Source: Millisia brevis NBRC 105863
GTDB lineage: Bacteria > Actinomycetota > Actinomycetes > Mycobacteriales > Mycobacteriaceae
DNA: 46,843 nt
Assembly (NCBI RefSeq): GCF_001552615.1
Contig: NZ_BCRN01000026.1
Span: 1-46,843, forward strand
Direction of reading: 5' to 3'
Position 1 is the stretch's first letter. Each line of letters opens with the position of its first letter. The position numbers and the translations under genes are program-made. The notes below the pieces were generated by a model. The model made no database searches, was not told the DNA's origin, and worked only from the letters and a program-made list of their open reading frames with translations. Positions 36,118-44,742 of the stretch are shown here, one piece after another.

Positions 36118-36831
36118 TCAGGCCGGCGGGTCGTCGACCTCGGCTGCTATCGACACCTCCCCCGTCGTCGCCGGACCGACCGACAGCACGATGCGCGAGC
36201 CGGGCGGCGCCGCCTCGATCATCCGCAGCTGCGCCAGTGACGGGTGCCGGTCGAGCAGCCGCCCCGCGTTCGCAAGGGCACGCAGCGACGCCGTCTCCGC
36301 CCGCGCGGCCTCGAGCCGGGCCAGGCCCCGCGCTCGGGTGGTCACCAATTCGACCGCAGCCGAGCGGATCTCGCTGGGGACCACGACATCCTTCAGGACG
36401 ACCTCCCGCACCTCGATACCCAGCCGACCCGCGGTCGATCGAGCGGCCTCGAGGACGCCCGCGAGGTCGATCGCCGCACTGCGACGCATCAGATCCTCCA
36501 CGGTGACCGCGGCGCACTGGACGCGCAGCGCGACCTGGACGGCCAGGTAGACCGACTCGATGGGCACCGTCGACACCTCGGCGAATCGAACGGGATCGGT
36601 GACAATGAGCCGTACCGCCGCCGAAACCCGAACCGAGACAGCATCGCTGGTCAGGATCTCCTGCATCCCGATCGTGACCAACTGCTCACGGATCGATACG
36701 GGTATGTACGTGCCCGAGGACCGCTTCCGGTGCCGACCGGGCTGCAGGAGGCGCGAGAGGGATCCATCACGGTACTCGAGGAGTACCCACCCGGGTTGGA
36801 CGGAGATCCGGCGGGGAATGAGAGTGAACAC
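36118..36831 (-). CDS. SPFH/Band-7 domain protein without membrane anchor
   Basis: The 237-residue protein has an SPFH domain (about 10-190), with the typical YIPVSIREQLVTIGMQEILTSDAVSVRVSAAVRLIVTDPVRF and VVVPSEIRSA. SPFH proteins (slipin/stomatin-like) scaffold membrane complexes, but no N-terminal transmembrane helix is present here, so attachment would have to be through partners. The GTG at 36831 has an ideal AGGAGG five bases upstream; a seven-codon longer start spans that signal. It is convergent with the LysR gene. Confidence 0.8.
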   Translation of the reverse strand: MFTLIPRRISVQPGWVLLEYRDGSLSRLLQPGRHRKRSSGTYIPVSIREQLVTIGMQEILTSDAVSVRVSAAVRLIVTDPVRFAEVSTVPIESVYLAVQVALRVQCAAVTVEDLMRRSAAIDLAGVLEAARSTAGRLGIEVREVVLKDVVVPSEIRSAAVELVTTRARGLARLEAARAETASLRALANAGRLLDRHPSLAQLRMIEAAPPGSRIVLSVGPATTGEVSIAAEVDDPPA

Positions 36832-37033
36832 TGCAGCCTCCTTTCGAGCCACGATGTGTCGCGAACAGCCGCCCCCGGGTGGGGCGCGGTGTTACGGGTT
36901 TCTGTGTAGGAGCAGGCAGTGCGCCGTCCCGCGGGGTCGGAAAGCAGGCGGGAAACGACGCGGGAGACCCACCGCGCGAGCCTCCGAATCGCCGAGTCGC
37001 AAGACCGACCGTCCGACTATCCCCGCGGAACGA

Positions 37034-37078
37034 CGCTGAGCGAGGACTCGAACCTCAGACCTTCCGGTCTCTGCCGGA
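37034..37078 (-). other. tRNA 3'-half-like relic (possible attachment-site remnant)
   Basis: Read on the minus strand this segment gives a stem-loop like an anticodon arm (TCCGG/CCGGA, but with a 6-base loop). It is followed by an AGGTC-type variable region, a T-arm (TGAGG, loop TTCGAGT, CCTCG) and a seven-base acceptor-like strand CTCAGCG. No D-arm or 5' acceptor strand exists upstream, so it is not a functional tRNA. Such 3' halves are left by integration or excision of mobile elements at tRNA genes. Confidence 0.35.
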
Positions 37079-37227
37079 GCACGAAAGTTCAACACGTAGA
37101 ACCGGATTCCGATACATCTTCATCTGCTACTCCTTTCGCGCGATGACAACGCTCGCATGTCGACCGACCCGAGGCAATCGAATTTCCCGGCCGCCCTGCT
37201 CCCTTACCCGTCGTTTTCGTCCCGGCC

Positions 37228-37256
37228 TTGCATCCAGCATGATTCGAATATATGTT
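37228..37256 (+). promoter_or_regulatory. HNH gene promoter, apparently leaderless
   Basis: A -35 TTGCAT (37228-37233), 17-base spacer and -10 TATGTT (37251-37256) place the transcription start at about 37263, the A of the ATG. No ribosome binding site precedes that ATG. Leaderless messages are common in actinobacteria. Confidence 0.6.
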
Positions 37257-37259
37257 CGA
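37244..37259. promoter_or_regulatory. LexA (SOS) box
   Basis: TCGAATATATGTTCGA matches the actinobacterial SOS box TCGAAC-N4-GTTCGA at 11 of 12 defined positions. It lies in a larger perfect inverted repeat (arms 37241-37248 and 37255-37262) and covers the -10 element, ideal for repression. 13E12/DUF222 genes in M. tuberculosis also carry LexA boxes. Confidence 0.8.
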
Positions 37260-37262
37260 ATC

Positions 37263-38891
37263 ATGTCGAACGCAACCGCCTCCGCAGACGGCTCCCTGTC
37301 GGGTTCGGAACGGGTGCTCGAGCAGTTGGAGATGGATCGGAGACTCGGCGCGCCGGAGCTCATCTCGATGTTGACGCACTGTGCGTCCGTTGTGGCGTCG
37401 GCGCATTTTCGACTCCTGCAGGCGGCGGCGATTCTCCATGAAGACTTCGCCTTGACCTACGGGGAGCGAATCGCTGCGGCGGTCGGCGACGAGCCTGTCG
37501 AATCGCCGGCCGCCCTGCGCGCCGGATCTGTCGATACCTCGAACGCGCGTGCCACATTCGGTCCCGATGGGATGGAGCAGGCGATGGCGGCCGTCGGAGC
37601 CGCGTTGAGTGTTCCGCCGGCCCGCGCGCGGGAACTGGTGGTCGCGGGGTGCACGATGCGGTATCACCTTCCGCTGACCGGCAAGATGCTCGCCCGAGGA
37701 CGGATCGACCTCGCTCGGTTTCTGCTCATCGTGCATCGCACGGCGCTGTGTGACGAGACTGCATTTCCCGAGGTGGACGCCGCGTTGGCCGAGGAGATTC
37801 ATTCCAGAGCCCCGATGTCGCTGACCAGATTCCGCACGTTGGTCGACGCCACGGTCGCACGAATCGATGCAATAGCCGCCCGGCGGCGTCTCGAACAGGT
37901 CGGAGCCGCTCGCCATATCTCCGTCCGCCCGGATCGGCACACGCCCGGGCAATCCCGCATCACCGGTTCACTTCCGGCTCACCATGCGGCGGGCGTCGAC
38001 GCTCGCCTGACCACGATGGCTCAGTCGGTACACCCGACGGACCCGCGGACGGCCGCGCAGCGTCGAGCGGACGCACTGGTAGCACTGGTCAACGGCGAGC
38101 AGGAATTGGGCTGCGCCTGCCCGACGTGCGGCGAACCCGTTGGCACGGATGAGGCCTCTGCCACTATGGGCGCCCTGGATGCGGATTCGTCGTCACCGGG
38201 TGAATCGGCCGCGCTCGCCGATCGGCCGATTCCCGCCGACACGTCTCGTCCGCGACCGACGTTCCACATCATCGTCAGCCTCGCGACTCTGCTCGGCGCC
38301 AACGACTGCCCGGCCTACCTCGACGGCCACGGCGTTCTGGATGCCGGCGTCGCCCGCGACCTGGTCCGGGAAGCGACACGCAGTTACGTCCACACCGCGG
38401 AGCGACAATCCGACGCGGACAGCACAAGCGGCGGGGCTTCGATCACGGACCGCAGAAGCAGGAGCTACACCCCGAGCAGATCGTTGCGCGGCCTGGTCTC
38501 CGCAGGCGAGTTGTGTTGTACCTTTCCCGGCTGCACCACTGCCGTCCACGCCTGCGACCTGGACCACACCACCGCATACGGCGCGGGCGGGCTGACGCGA
38601 CGGACAAATCTGAAACCGCTGTGCCGCTTTCACCATCGCCTGAAGACCTTCGACATCGGCTGGCGCGACTATCAGGATCCGCTCGGCACGGTTGCCTTCC
38701 GGGCACCGACGGGCCACTACTTCATCGGCAATGCCTACACCGGGTACGACGTCTTCACGGAGTTGCGTCCGACGATTCCGGATGCCGCACATCCCGCACG
38801 CACTCGCCTATCCCGGGCGCGCCGTGGCCGCGTCGCCGATCACGCACGGGCGCTCGATCGGTGGGACAGGGCCCATCCGCCGCCGTTCTGA
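37263..38891 (+). CDS. DUF222 (13E12-repeat) HNH endonuclease-domain protein
   Basis: The 542-residue protein has a DUF222 N-terminal region (about 15-310) and a C-terminal HNH nuclease motif (about 417-465): CCTFPGC, DLDHTTAYGAGG, TNLKPLCRFHH, with the two zinc-type cysteine elements and catalytic His/Asn/His. It is the 13E12 family found in many copies in mycobacteria and related genomes, often near mobile elements; the biological role is unsettled. The ATG at 37263 fits a leaderless transcript from a LexA-controlled promoter. An IS1380-family element inserted 19 bases after its stop. Confidence 0.88.
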   Translation: MSNATASADGSLSGSERVLEQLEMDRRLGAPELISMLTHCASVVASAHFRLLQAAAILHEDFALTYGERIAAAVGDEPVESPAALRAGSVDTSNARATFGPDGMEQAMAAVGAALSVPPARARELVVAGCTMRYHLPLTGKMLARGRIDLARFLLIVHRTALCDETAFPEVDAALAEEIHSRAPMSLTRFRTLVDATVARIDAIAARRRLEQVGAARHISVRPDRHTPGQSRITGSLPAHHAAGVDARLTTMAQSVHPTDPRTAAQRRADALVALVNGEQELGCACPTCGEPVGTDEASATMGALDADSSSPGESAALADRPIPADTSRPRPTFHIIVSLATLLGANDCPAYLDGHGVLDAGVARDLVREATRSYVHTAERQSDADSTSGGASITDRRSRSYTPSRSLRGLVSAGELCCTFPGCTTAVHACDLDHTTAYGAGGLTRRTNLKPLCRFHHRLKTFDIGWRDYQDPLGTVAFRAPTGHYFIGNAYTGYDVFTELRPTIPDAAHPARTRLSRARRGRVADHARALDRWDRAHPPPF

Positions 38892-38906
38892 CGACGCCCG
38901 CGAGAC

Positions 38907-38910
38907 CTAG
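38907..38910. repeat. left target-site duplication CTAG of the IS element
   Basis: CTAG directly precedes the left terminal repeat and recurs at 40586-40589 after the right end. Confidence 0.85.
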
Positions 38911-38926
38911 CCTAGAAATTTCTTGG
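38911..38926 (+). repeat. left terminal inverted repeat of the IS
   Basis: Begins CCTAGAAATTTC and pairs imperfectly with the complement of 40570-40585 (10 of 16 identical). Confidence 0.7.
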
Positions 38927-39080
38927 GGTAGCGGCCCTGTTCTGGGCGGGCCCGGGTGGTGGTCTGAGGATCGAATTTCCGGGTCGGGGTCGTGAGGTGG
39001 TGCCCGAGGCGTCGGTCGGCGTCGGGGTCCACGCCCCCGAATGGGGTCCTTTCGGTCGGTGGTCGGTTGGACGGGGTTGG

Positions 39081-40475
39081 TCAGCCGGGGTCGGGAAGGT
39101 CGCCGAGTTTCGTGATCGCGTCGAGCACGAGGGTGAGGTGTGGTGCATGGGCGGCGAGTTTCAACCGTGTGCGGCGGGCGTGACGGGTGATCCTCGCGGC
39201 AATGGAGAACACGTGGTGGCGCAGCCGTTTCGGTTCCCACCGACGCGCTTCGGTGCCGGTGAACGCGAGCATCTGGGCCCATGCGATCAACTCGCAGGCG
39301 AGCATCACGATGGCACACCAGATGCGGTTCTGATCGAAACCGTGCAACGGCAGGTTCGTCAGGCCGCAGTCCTTCGCGGTGCGGATACGGTCCTCGCAGC
39401 GGGCGCGGCGGCGGTGGCGCAGTTCGAGGTCGGCGAGCTGGCCGCGGGGTGTGTTGGTCGCGAACGCGGTCAACCGCAACCCGTCTCGGTCGGTGAATCG
39501 TAGTTGGGCACCCGGGTGGGGGCGTTCCTTCCGCACGATTACTCGCATCCCGGGCGGCCAGGTCGACAAATCCAGTAGTCCGGTGAGTTCGGCGACCCAT
39601 GCCCCGTCCCGGACGTGACCGTCCGGGTCGTAGGCTTCGGTCCACGCCCGTGCCGGGAGACGATCGACGGCCACCGCCGAGGTTTCGGACAGGCCGAATC
39701 CCACCGAATAGGTCAGCCGCCGCTTGTGCAGGTGATCCAGGAAGTCGTGGGTGCCACCGGCGGAATCGGCGCGGATCAGCACCTTCTTGCCGACCCGGTA
39801 TCCGGTGACCGATGGCAACTGTACGAGGGCCTGTCTCAGGACGGTGATGTGGTCGGTGGCGGTGTTCGCCCCGGCGTTACCCGGGCGCAGCAGGATCGCC
39901 AACGGTTCACCGGTACCCGCAGCGCCGTGGTCAACGAACGCGCATATCGGGTGGAACCCGAAGCCACGCTTATAGGTTGGTCCGGCGTGCTGCTTGTCCG
40001 AATGCGCCGTCACCAGGGTGGCATCGATATCGACGATGACCGGGTTGTTGGTATCGGCACCGTGATCGGGAGCCGACCGACCCGCTACCCGCCACGCCAC
40101 CCGGCGGGTAGCGGCGCGGGCGGTGTTGATCGCGGTCAATGCTGCCGGGGCGTCGGCGGCCAGGGCAGCGATCAGCCGCGAGACCGTGGGATCCGAGGCC
40201 ACCCGCCCGAACATCGCCGGTTGCGTCCGGACCTGGTTGATATCGGCCAAGCAGTCACCACCGAGCGCGATCGCCACCGCGAGATCGCCGATGATCTTGC
40301 CCGGATCGTGGATGGACAACCGTTTACGCCACGGTCGCAACGCTGCCGACAGTCCACCGGCCAAGCCGGTTTTCTCTGCCGTTCCGAGCAGCACGGTGGC
40401 CCCGGCGTGCGACACGACCCCGGTTCCGGAGCCATCCACGGACAACGACGGGTACGGCGACGTAGACTTCCCCAC
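39081..40475 (-). CDS. IS1380-family transposase
   Basis: The 464-residue DDE transposase is intact. It shows the family's N-terminal GTGVVSHAGATVLLGTAEKTGLAGGLSAAL, the first catalytic Asp in VIVDIDATLVTAHSDK, the second in VLIRADSAGGTHDFL, and the Glu in RRARCEDRIRTAKDCGL. The start is GTG 40475, with GAGGAG upstream at long spacing. It fills most of the element, leaving 110 bp upstream and 170 bp downstream to the ends. Confidence 0.92.
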   Translation of the reverse strand: MGKSTSPYPSLSVDGSGTGVVSHAGATVLLGTAEKTGLAGGLSAALRPWRKRLSIHDPGKIIGDLAVAIALGGDCLADINQVRTQPAMFGRVASDPTVSRLIAALAADAPAALTAINTARAATRRVAWRVAGRSAPDHGADTNNPVIVDIDATLVTAHSDKQHAGPTYKRGFGFHPICAFVDHGAAGTGEPLAILLRPGNAGANTATDHITVLRQALVQLPSVTGYRVGKKVLIRADSAGGTHDFLDHLHKRRLTYSVGFGLSETSAVAVDRLPARAWTEAYDPDGHVRDGAWVAELTGLLDLSTWPPGMRVIVRKERPHPGAQLRFTDRDGLRLTAFATNTPRGQLADLELRHRRRARCEDRIRTAKDCGLTNLPLHGFDQNRIWCAIVMLACELIAWAQMLAFTGTEARRWEPKRLRHHVFSIAARITRHARRTRLKLAAHAPHLTLVLDAITKLGDLPDPG

Positions 40476-40569
40476 CTGAATGGTGCTCCTCGACTTGGTC
40501 CGATTGATACCTTCGCAAGTTCAATCATCCCAGTTCAGGGCACCATTCTTCATTCACGACACAACATCA

Positions 40570-40585
40570 CCGTGAAAGCCCGAGG
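40570..40585 (-). repeat. right terminal inverted repeat of the IS
   Basis: Read inward on the minus strand it begins CCTCGGGCTTTCACGG, matching the left end at 10 of 16 positions. Confidence 0.7.
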
Positions 40586-40589
40586 CTAG
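40586..40589. repeat. right target-site duplication CTAG of the IS element
   Basis: Matches 38907-38910. The empty site can be rebuilt as GCGAGAC-CTAG-ACCGGGCG. Confidence 0.85.
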
Positions 40590-40602
40590 ACCGGGCGCGC
40601 TA

Positions 40603-41199
40603 TCAGTCGTCTCGTCCGCGCTCGAGTTCGTTGATCCGCTTGGCCGCCTCGCGCAGCCGCTTGGCCCGCGCGTCCTTTTCGGAGCCCTTGATTTCCTCGT
40701 ACAGTTCCTCGTCTTCGCTGCTGTACTCCATCAGCAATCGGGGTAGCCCGAGGGTGAGGATCAGCGACGGCCAGACGATCCACGCGTAGTCCCAATCGAC
40801 CAGAAACTGGAGGACCAGGAAGCTGACCAGAGTGATCCCGACGATGACGACGTCGAGCGCCTCGACTCGGCGACCCCGCTGGACCAACGACGCCAACTCG
40901 TTGTCGGGCGACGGCGATGCGGTCGGAGCAAGTTGCGGAGCCGCGTCACTCGTTCCGACGAGGTCCGTCCCGACCTTGTGGACCATGCCGTTGTCGACCC
41001 GCAGGGGTACCCCGCCGGGTAAGGCGGCAAAGGGAGCGGCGACCTCGCCGAGGGTGCGGGCGGCCGATACGGTGCCGGAGCGGTCATAGAACTCCGCGGT
41101 GTCGAGCCGCCCCGCCGCGTAGTGGCTGCTCAAGACATTGAGCGCGTGCAGGCGCTCGTCGTCACTGAGCAACAGATGGTCCGACTCGCCGTCGGGCAC
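40603..41199 (-). CDS. DUF1707 (SHOCT-like) membrane protein
   Basis: The 198-residue protein starts with a DUF1707 domain (about 8-65: LLLSDDERLHALNVLSSHYAAGRLDTAEFYDRSGTVSAARTLGEVAAPFAALPGG). A linker, two membrane helices (about 115-150) and a charged C-terminal coiled-coil-like tail (EEIKGSEKDARAKRLREAAKRINELE) follow. Such proteins are common in actinobacteria, with unknown role, possibly membrane-associated regulation. The GTG at 41199 is chosen for the GGGGAGG eight bases upstream; a longer frame lacks support. The IS end is 17 bases past its stop. Confidence 0.82.
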   Translation of the reverse strand: MPDGESDHLLLSDDERLHALNVLSSHYAAGRLDTAEFYDRSGTVSAARTLGEVAAPFAALPGGVPLRVDNGMVHKVGTDLVGTSDAAPQLAPTASPSPDNELASLVQRGRRVEALDVVIVGITLVSFLVLQFLVDWDYAWIVWPSLILTLGLPRLLMEYSSEDEELYEEIKGSEKDARAKRLREAAKRINELERGRDD

Positions 41200-41692
41200 C
41201 GCCGTCACCTCCCCTTGTGAATCGGTGGATCCCTCCGACCGGATTGTACGGAGTTGTCGACCCCATCGACGACGTCCCACACTGCCCAATGATCCCCGCG
41301 CCCACCCATCGCGCCATGCTGCGGTCGTCGGAGCCGACGGAGCGAGTCGTTGCCATCCGGCACGAAAGACCATTTCTCCACGCTCGAATTAATGGTCATC
41401 AATGCGCACCAAACCCACTCGCAATTGGCTTGCAACTCCATTGAATGCCGCCCCGATCATGCCGACCATCGGTAGCAAAGTCTGCTCACCGAGCGTCCCG
41501 GATGGATCACTTCGACGGAAGATCCCGTCGCATACCCCGCAAATCTCGGTATCCACTGGACACCACCCCGCGCGAAACGAGACAAACGTCACCATTCGAC
41601 AAAGACATGTCCGCTGACATTCTTAATGACGTCCCGGTGCCGTTAATCTGTCCCGACGGGGGCCGATATCGCACCATTTTCGAAGGGACACG
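41200..41692. other. 493-bp divergent intergenic region
   Basis: The region between the DUF1707 gene and the lipase gene is less GC-rich than its surroundings, especially about 41370-41450 and 41590-41690. No gene, RNA or strong terminator is seen; a few short open frames have no ribosome binding site. It should hold the promoters of both genes, but no -10/-35 pair was assigned with confidence. Confidence 0.5.
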
Positions 41693-42913
41693 ATGACTGT
41701 CGTGCCGCGCACTGTCCGGACCGTGATCGTCCTGATCGCCATAGCCCTCGGCGTGGCGGTGGCGCCGCTGCCCACCGCCGGGGCGCAGCCCGCGGCCGGT
41801 CCGGTCTATCCGCTGCCCCACCCCGACCCGTTCTACGCGAACCCGCCGGACCTGGCAGCACGCGCCAACGGGGACATCATCCGCAGTCGTCCGATGCCGA
41901 CCCCGGGAGGCCTCACCGGCGCGGAAACCTGGCAGCTCGCCTTTCGTTCCACCGATTCACAGGGACGTCCGATCACCGTGATCGCCCCGGTCGACCGCGC
42001 GGTGGACGGCCCGATCCTGTCGTATCAGCAGATCACCAACGCGCTCGGCGTCACCTGCTCACCGTCCACCGCCCTCTGGTCCGACCGGCCCGAGGATCGG
42101 ATGTACGAGGCGCCGACCTACAGTGCGATCCTCGCCCGCGGCTGGACGATGGCGATCCCGGACCACCTGGGACCGACCAGTGCCTACGCGGTCGGCCCGA
42201 TCGGCGGCCACATCACCCTCGACGGCGTTCGTGCCGTCCGCCAGTTCGACACCTTGCGTCTGGGCGCCAGTCCGATCACTATCGCCGGCTACTCCGGCGG
42301 AGCGATCGCCACCGGCTTCGCCGCCACCAACGCGGCGAGCTACGCACCGGAGCTGCCGATCGTCGGGTACGCCATCGGCGGCGTCCCGGCGAACATCACG
42401 CAGATGGGCCTCGCGCTCGGCGCCGACCGCGCCCACCCGGTCTTCGGACTCGCCTTTGCCGCCGCGGTGGCGCTCGAACGCGAGTACCCCGAAGAATTCC
42501 CGTTGTCGGAGTACCTCAATGACGCCGGCCTGCAGTTGCGTCAGGAACTCAGCAACGCGTGCACCGGAAAGATCCTCGCCCGCGGCAACGGATTGAGCGC
42601 GCGCGTCCTGACCAACGGCGAGGGCTATCTGACCGACCCCCGCCCGGTCGCGGTGGCCGACCGCGTCAGCCTCGAGTTCCAGCAGGGCATTCCCAACGCG
42701 CCCGTCTACGACTGGCACAGCCCCACCGACACGCTGGTCCCCCTCGATGCCCTCGACCGCACCTTCGCGCGGTACTGCGCCGCCGGGGTTCCGGTGGCCC
42801 GCCAATTGGTCAACAGCCGCGATCATCTCAGCGCCGCCGTGCTCGGACTCCCAGCGGCGATCGACTGGGTCGCGGACCGCTTCGCGGGACTACCCGCACC
42901 ATCAAACTGCTGA
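41693..42913 (+). CDS. secreted lipase, LIP family
   Basis: The 406-residue protein has a signal peptide (1-31, ending PTAGA-Q) and the secretory-lipase (LIP) fold. It contains ADNGDIIRSRPM-type N-terminal sequence, ITVIAPVDRAVDGPILSYQQ, the nucleophile elbow AGYSGGA (Ser201), a likely acid in HSPTDTLVPL and the catalytic His in SRDHLSA. A Cys pair (Cys122 and one near NACTGK) may form a disulfide. It probably hydrolyses acylglycerols or other esters outside the cell. The ATG at 41693 follows GAAGGGA. It is convergent with the enoyl-CoA hydratase gene, 51 bp apart. Confidence 0.88.
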   Translation: MTVVPRTVRTVIVLIAIALGVAVAPLPTAGAQPAAGPVYPLPHPDPFYANPPDLAARANGDIIRSRPMPTPGGLTGAETWQLAFRSTDSQGRPITVIAPVDRAVDGPILSYQQITNALGVTCSPSTALWSDRPEDRMYEAPTYSAILARGWTMAIPDHLGPTSAYAVGPIGGHITLDGVRAVRQFDTLRLGASPITIAGYSGGAIATGFAATNAASYAPELPIVGYAIGGVPANITQMGLALGADRAHPVFGLAFAAAVALEREYPEEFPLSEYLNDAGLQLRQELSNACTGKILARGNGLSARVLTNGEGYLTDPRPVAVADRVSLEFQQGIPNAPVYDWHSPTDTLVPLDALDRTFARYCAAGVPVARQLVNSRDHLSAAVLGLPAAIDWVADRFAGLPAPSNC

Positions 42914-42964
42914 GACCGGCCAAACACCTTCGGGGCAGCGCCGGATACCGGGAACCAACTCGAC

Positions 42965-43732
42965 CTACGTCAAGCGCCGGACCAGTCGCTTCGTGAGCGC
43001 CCGACCGACACGTTTGGATTGCCGCGCGGCGAAGTCGAACGAGAAGATCGACTCCTCCCCGAGTCGCTGTTCATGCGCCAAAGCCTCGCGGGTGACCAGA
43101 TCGTAGGAGGCATAGACCGAGGCACGATCGGAGAGCATCGTCCGCTGCGGATGCGCCGCAATCGTTTCCGCGAGTTCTATCGCCGCGGCAAGCGCGGTCC
43201 CCTCGGGCACCACGCGGTTGACGAAGCCTAGGTCGAAGGCTTCCCGAGCGCCGAACTCCCGGCCGGTGAGAATCAGATCGAGCGCCCGACCGAGGCCGAT
43301 GATGCGCGGCAGCCGGACCGTCCCGCCGTCCACCAGCGGCACACCCTGGTGACGGTCGTAGAAACCGAACCGGGACTGTTCGGACGCAACCCGCAGATCG
43401 CAGAGGGCGGCCAATTCGATGCCGCCCGCGATGCACCAGCCCTCGATCGCCGCGACGATCGGTTTGGCGATCGGGCGTCTGCTGGGCCCGAGCGGGCCGT
43501 CGTCGCGCAGCGCCGGTAGCTTCACCAGGTCCGCGCCCGCGCTGAATGCGCCTCCGTCGCCGTACAGCACGGCGACCCGAGCGGTGGAATCCGCTTCGAA
43601 GGAGGCCACCTCGGAGTGCAGGCGTTGCGCGGTGGCAGCATCGATCGCGTTGCGCTTCTCCGGCCGTCCGAACTCGATAACGGTGACCCACTCGCTGTGC
43701 GTCACCGTCGTCGCCGAATCCGCCTCCGTCAC
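42965..43732 (-). CDS. enoyl-CoA hydratase/isomerase (crotonase family)
   Basis: The 255-residue crotonase-fold protein contains RPEKRNAIDAATAQRL, GDGGAFSAGADL, the oxyanion-hole strand IEGWCIAGGIELAALCDLRVAS and the GVPLVDGGTVRLPRIIG motif. It would act on an acyl-CoA; the catalytic glutamates of canonical hydratases are only partly evident, so hydratase versus isomerase is open. The GTG at 43732 overlaps the stop of the AcuI-like gene (GTGA), the last link in a coupled four-gene operon. Confidence 0.85.
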   Translation of the reverse strand: MTEADSATTVTHSEWVTVIEFGRPEKRNAIDAATAQRLHSEVASFEADSTARVAVLYGDGGAFSAGADLVKLPALRDDGPLGPSRRPIAKPIVAAIEGWCIAGGIELAALCDLRVASEQSRFGFYDRHQGVPLVDGGTVRLPRIIGLGRALDLILTGREFGAREAFDLGFVNRVVPEGTALAAAIELAETIAAHPQRTMLSDRASVYASYDLVTREALAHEQRLGEESIFSFDFAARQSKRVGRALTKRLVRRLT

Positions 43733-44742
43733 CGGTCGGCGATCCGCACGATCGTACGACCGGTGGTCCGGCCGCTGCCGATGCTGTCGAGGGCCGTGGG
43801 TAGCTCGTCGAGCCCGATCTCGGTGATCACCTCGTCGAGATGCGCGGGCCGCAGGTCGGACTCGAGACGGGCCCAGGTCTGCCGACGCAGCTGCGGTCCG
43901 ATGAGCACCGAATCGATGCCCCGCAGCGTGACGCCGCGCAGGATGAACGGCATCACCGTCGTCGGGATCGCGATGCCGCCGGTGAGGCCGCTCGCCGCCA
44001 CGATTCCGCTGTGCTGCAAGGTGCTCAGGACCAGCGCCAACGTCGCGCCACCGACCGAGTCGACCGCGCCCGCCCATTGGGAGGTGCCGAGCGGACGAAT
44101 CTTCTCCTTGGGGTCGGCCACCAATCGGCCGACAACGTGGGCGGCCCCGAGCCGCCGCAGCAGATCCTCCGCGTCGGACTTCCCCGACGAGGCGGTCACC
44201 TCGAATCCCGCCGCGGCGAGCAGATCGACACTGACCGAGCCGACGCCACCACTTGCCCCGGTCACGACCACCGGACCGGACTCGGGTGTCACCCCGCCAT
44301 CCAGGAGGGCGGCGACGCTGAGCGCCGCGGTGAATCCGGCCGTACCGATCGCGGCCGCCTCGCGCGTCGACAACGTCCGCAGAACCGTGACCTGGTCGGA
44401 CGGAACCCGAGCGTATTCGGCGTAGCCACCGTACTGCGCGGTGCCGATCGGGCCACCGTGGGCGACCACCAGGTCTCCCGGCGCGAAGTCCGGACTGGTC
44501 GACTCGACGACCTCACCGGCGATGTCGATGCCGGGGACGATCGGATAGTTGCGCACGACGCCGCCCTTGGGCGTGACGGCCAGGGCGTCCTTGAAGTTGA
44601 CGCTGGAGTACTGCACGGCGATGGTCACCTCGCCCGGCGGCAGGGCATCGATCGAAAGCTTCTGCGGCGCATAGGTGATCTCGCCCGAATCGGACTCCTC
44701 GGCAACAACCGCGGTGAAGTGGGTGGGAAGCTGGTGGCTCAT
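43729..44742 (-). CDS. AcuI/YhdH-type acrylyl-CoA reductase (zinc-free MDR family)
   Basis: The 337-residue NADPH-dependent MDR enzyme has the AcuI/YhdH signature: VQYSSVNFKDALAVTPKGGVVRNYPIVPGIDIAGEV, GGYAEYARV, the Rossmann motif VVVTGASGGVGSVSVDLLAAAG, and GIDSVLIG...ARLESDL. Cysteines for zinc are absent. Family members reduce acryloyl-CoA or other 2-enoyl-CoAs or quinones. The ATG at 44742 overlaps the TetR stop by ATGA, and its own stop overlaps the hydratase start. Confidence 0.87.
   Translation of the reverse strand: MSHQLPTHFTAVVAEESDSGEITYAPQKLSIDALPPGEVTIAVQYSSVNFKDALAVTPKGGVVRNYPIVPGIDIAGEVVESTSPDFAPGDLVVAHGGPIGTAQYGGYAEYARVPSDQVTVLRTLSTREAAAIGTAGFTAALSVAALLDGGVTPESGPVVVTGASGGVGSVSVDLLAAAGFEVTASSGKSDAEDLLRRLGAAHVVGRLVADPKEKIRPLGTSQWAGAVDSVGGATLALVLSTLQHSGIVAASGLTGGIAIPTTVMPFILRGVTLRGIDSVLIGPQLRRQTWARLESDLRPAHLDEVITEIGLDELPTALDSIGSGRTTGRTIVRIADR

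Larger units (their letters stand above)
36832..37262. other. 431-bp intergenic region with tRNA-like relic
   Basis: No gene is supported here; an open frame on plus that joins the downstream HNH gene lacks coding character. The region holds the tRNA-3'-half-like segment at 37034-37078 and, at its end, the promoter and LexA box of the HNH gene. Confidence 0.55.
38911..40585 (-). mobile_element. complete IS1380-family insertion sequence, 1675 bp
   Basis: The element is bounded by imperfect terminal inverted repeats (left 38911-38926, right 40570-40585; 10 of 16 positions match, both beginning CCT and sharing TTTC and GG). It is flanked by the 4-bp direct repeat CTAG on both sides. It carries one intact transposase gene on the minus strand. 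Size, 4-bp duplication and transposase type all agree with the IS1380 family. It sits between the HNH gene and the DUF1707 gene without breaking either. Confidence 0.88.

Noticed and set aside
36879-37262. N-terminal extension of the HNH protein to 36879
   Set aside because: The segment includes the promoter and LexA box, lacks a ribosome binding site and has no similarity to DUF222 N-termini.
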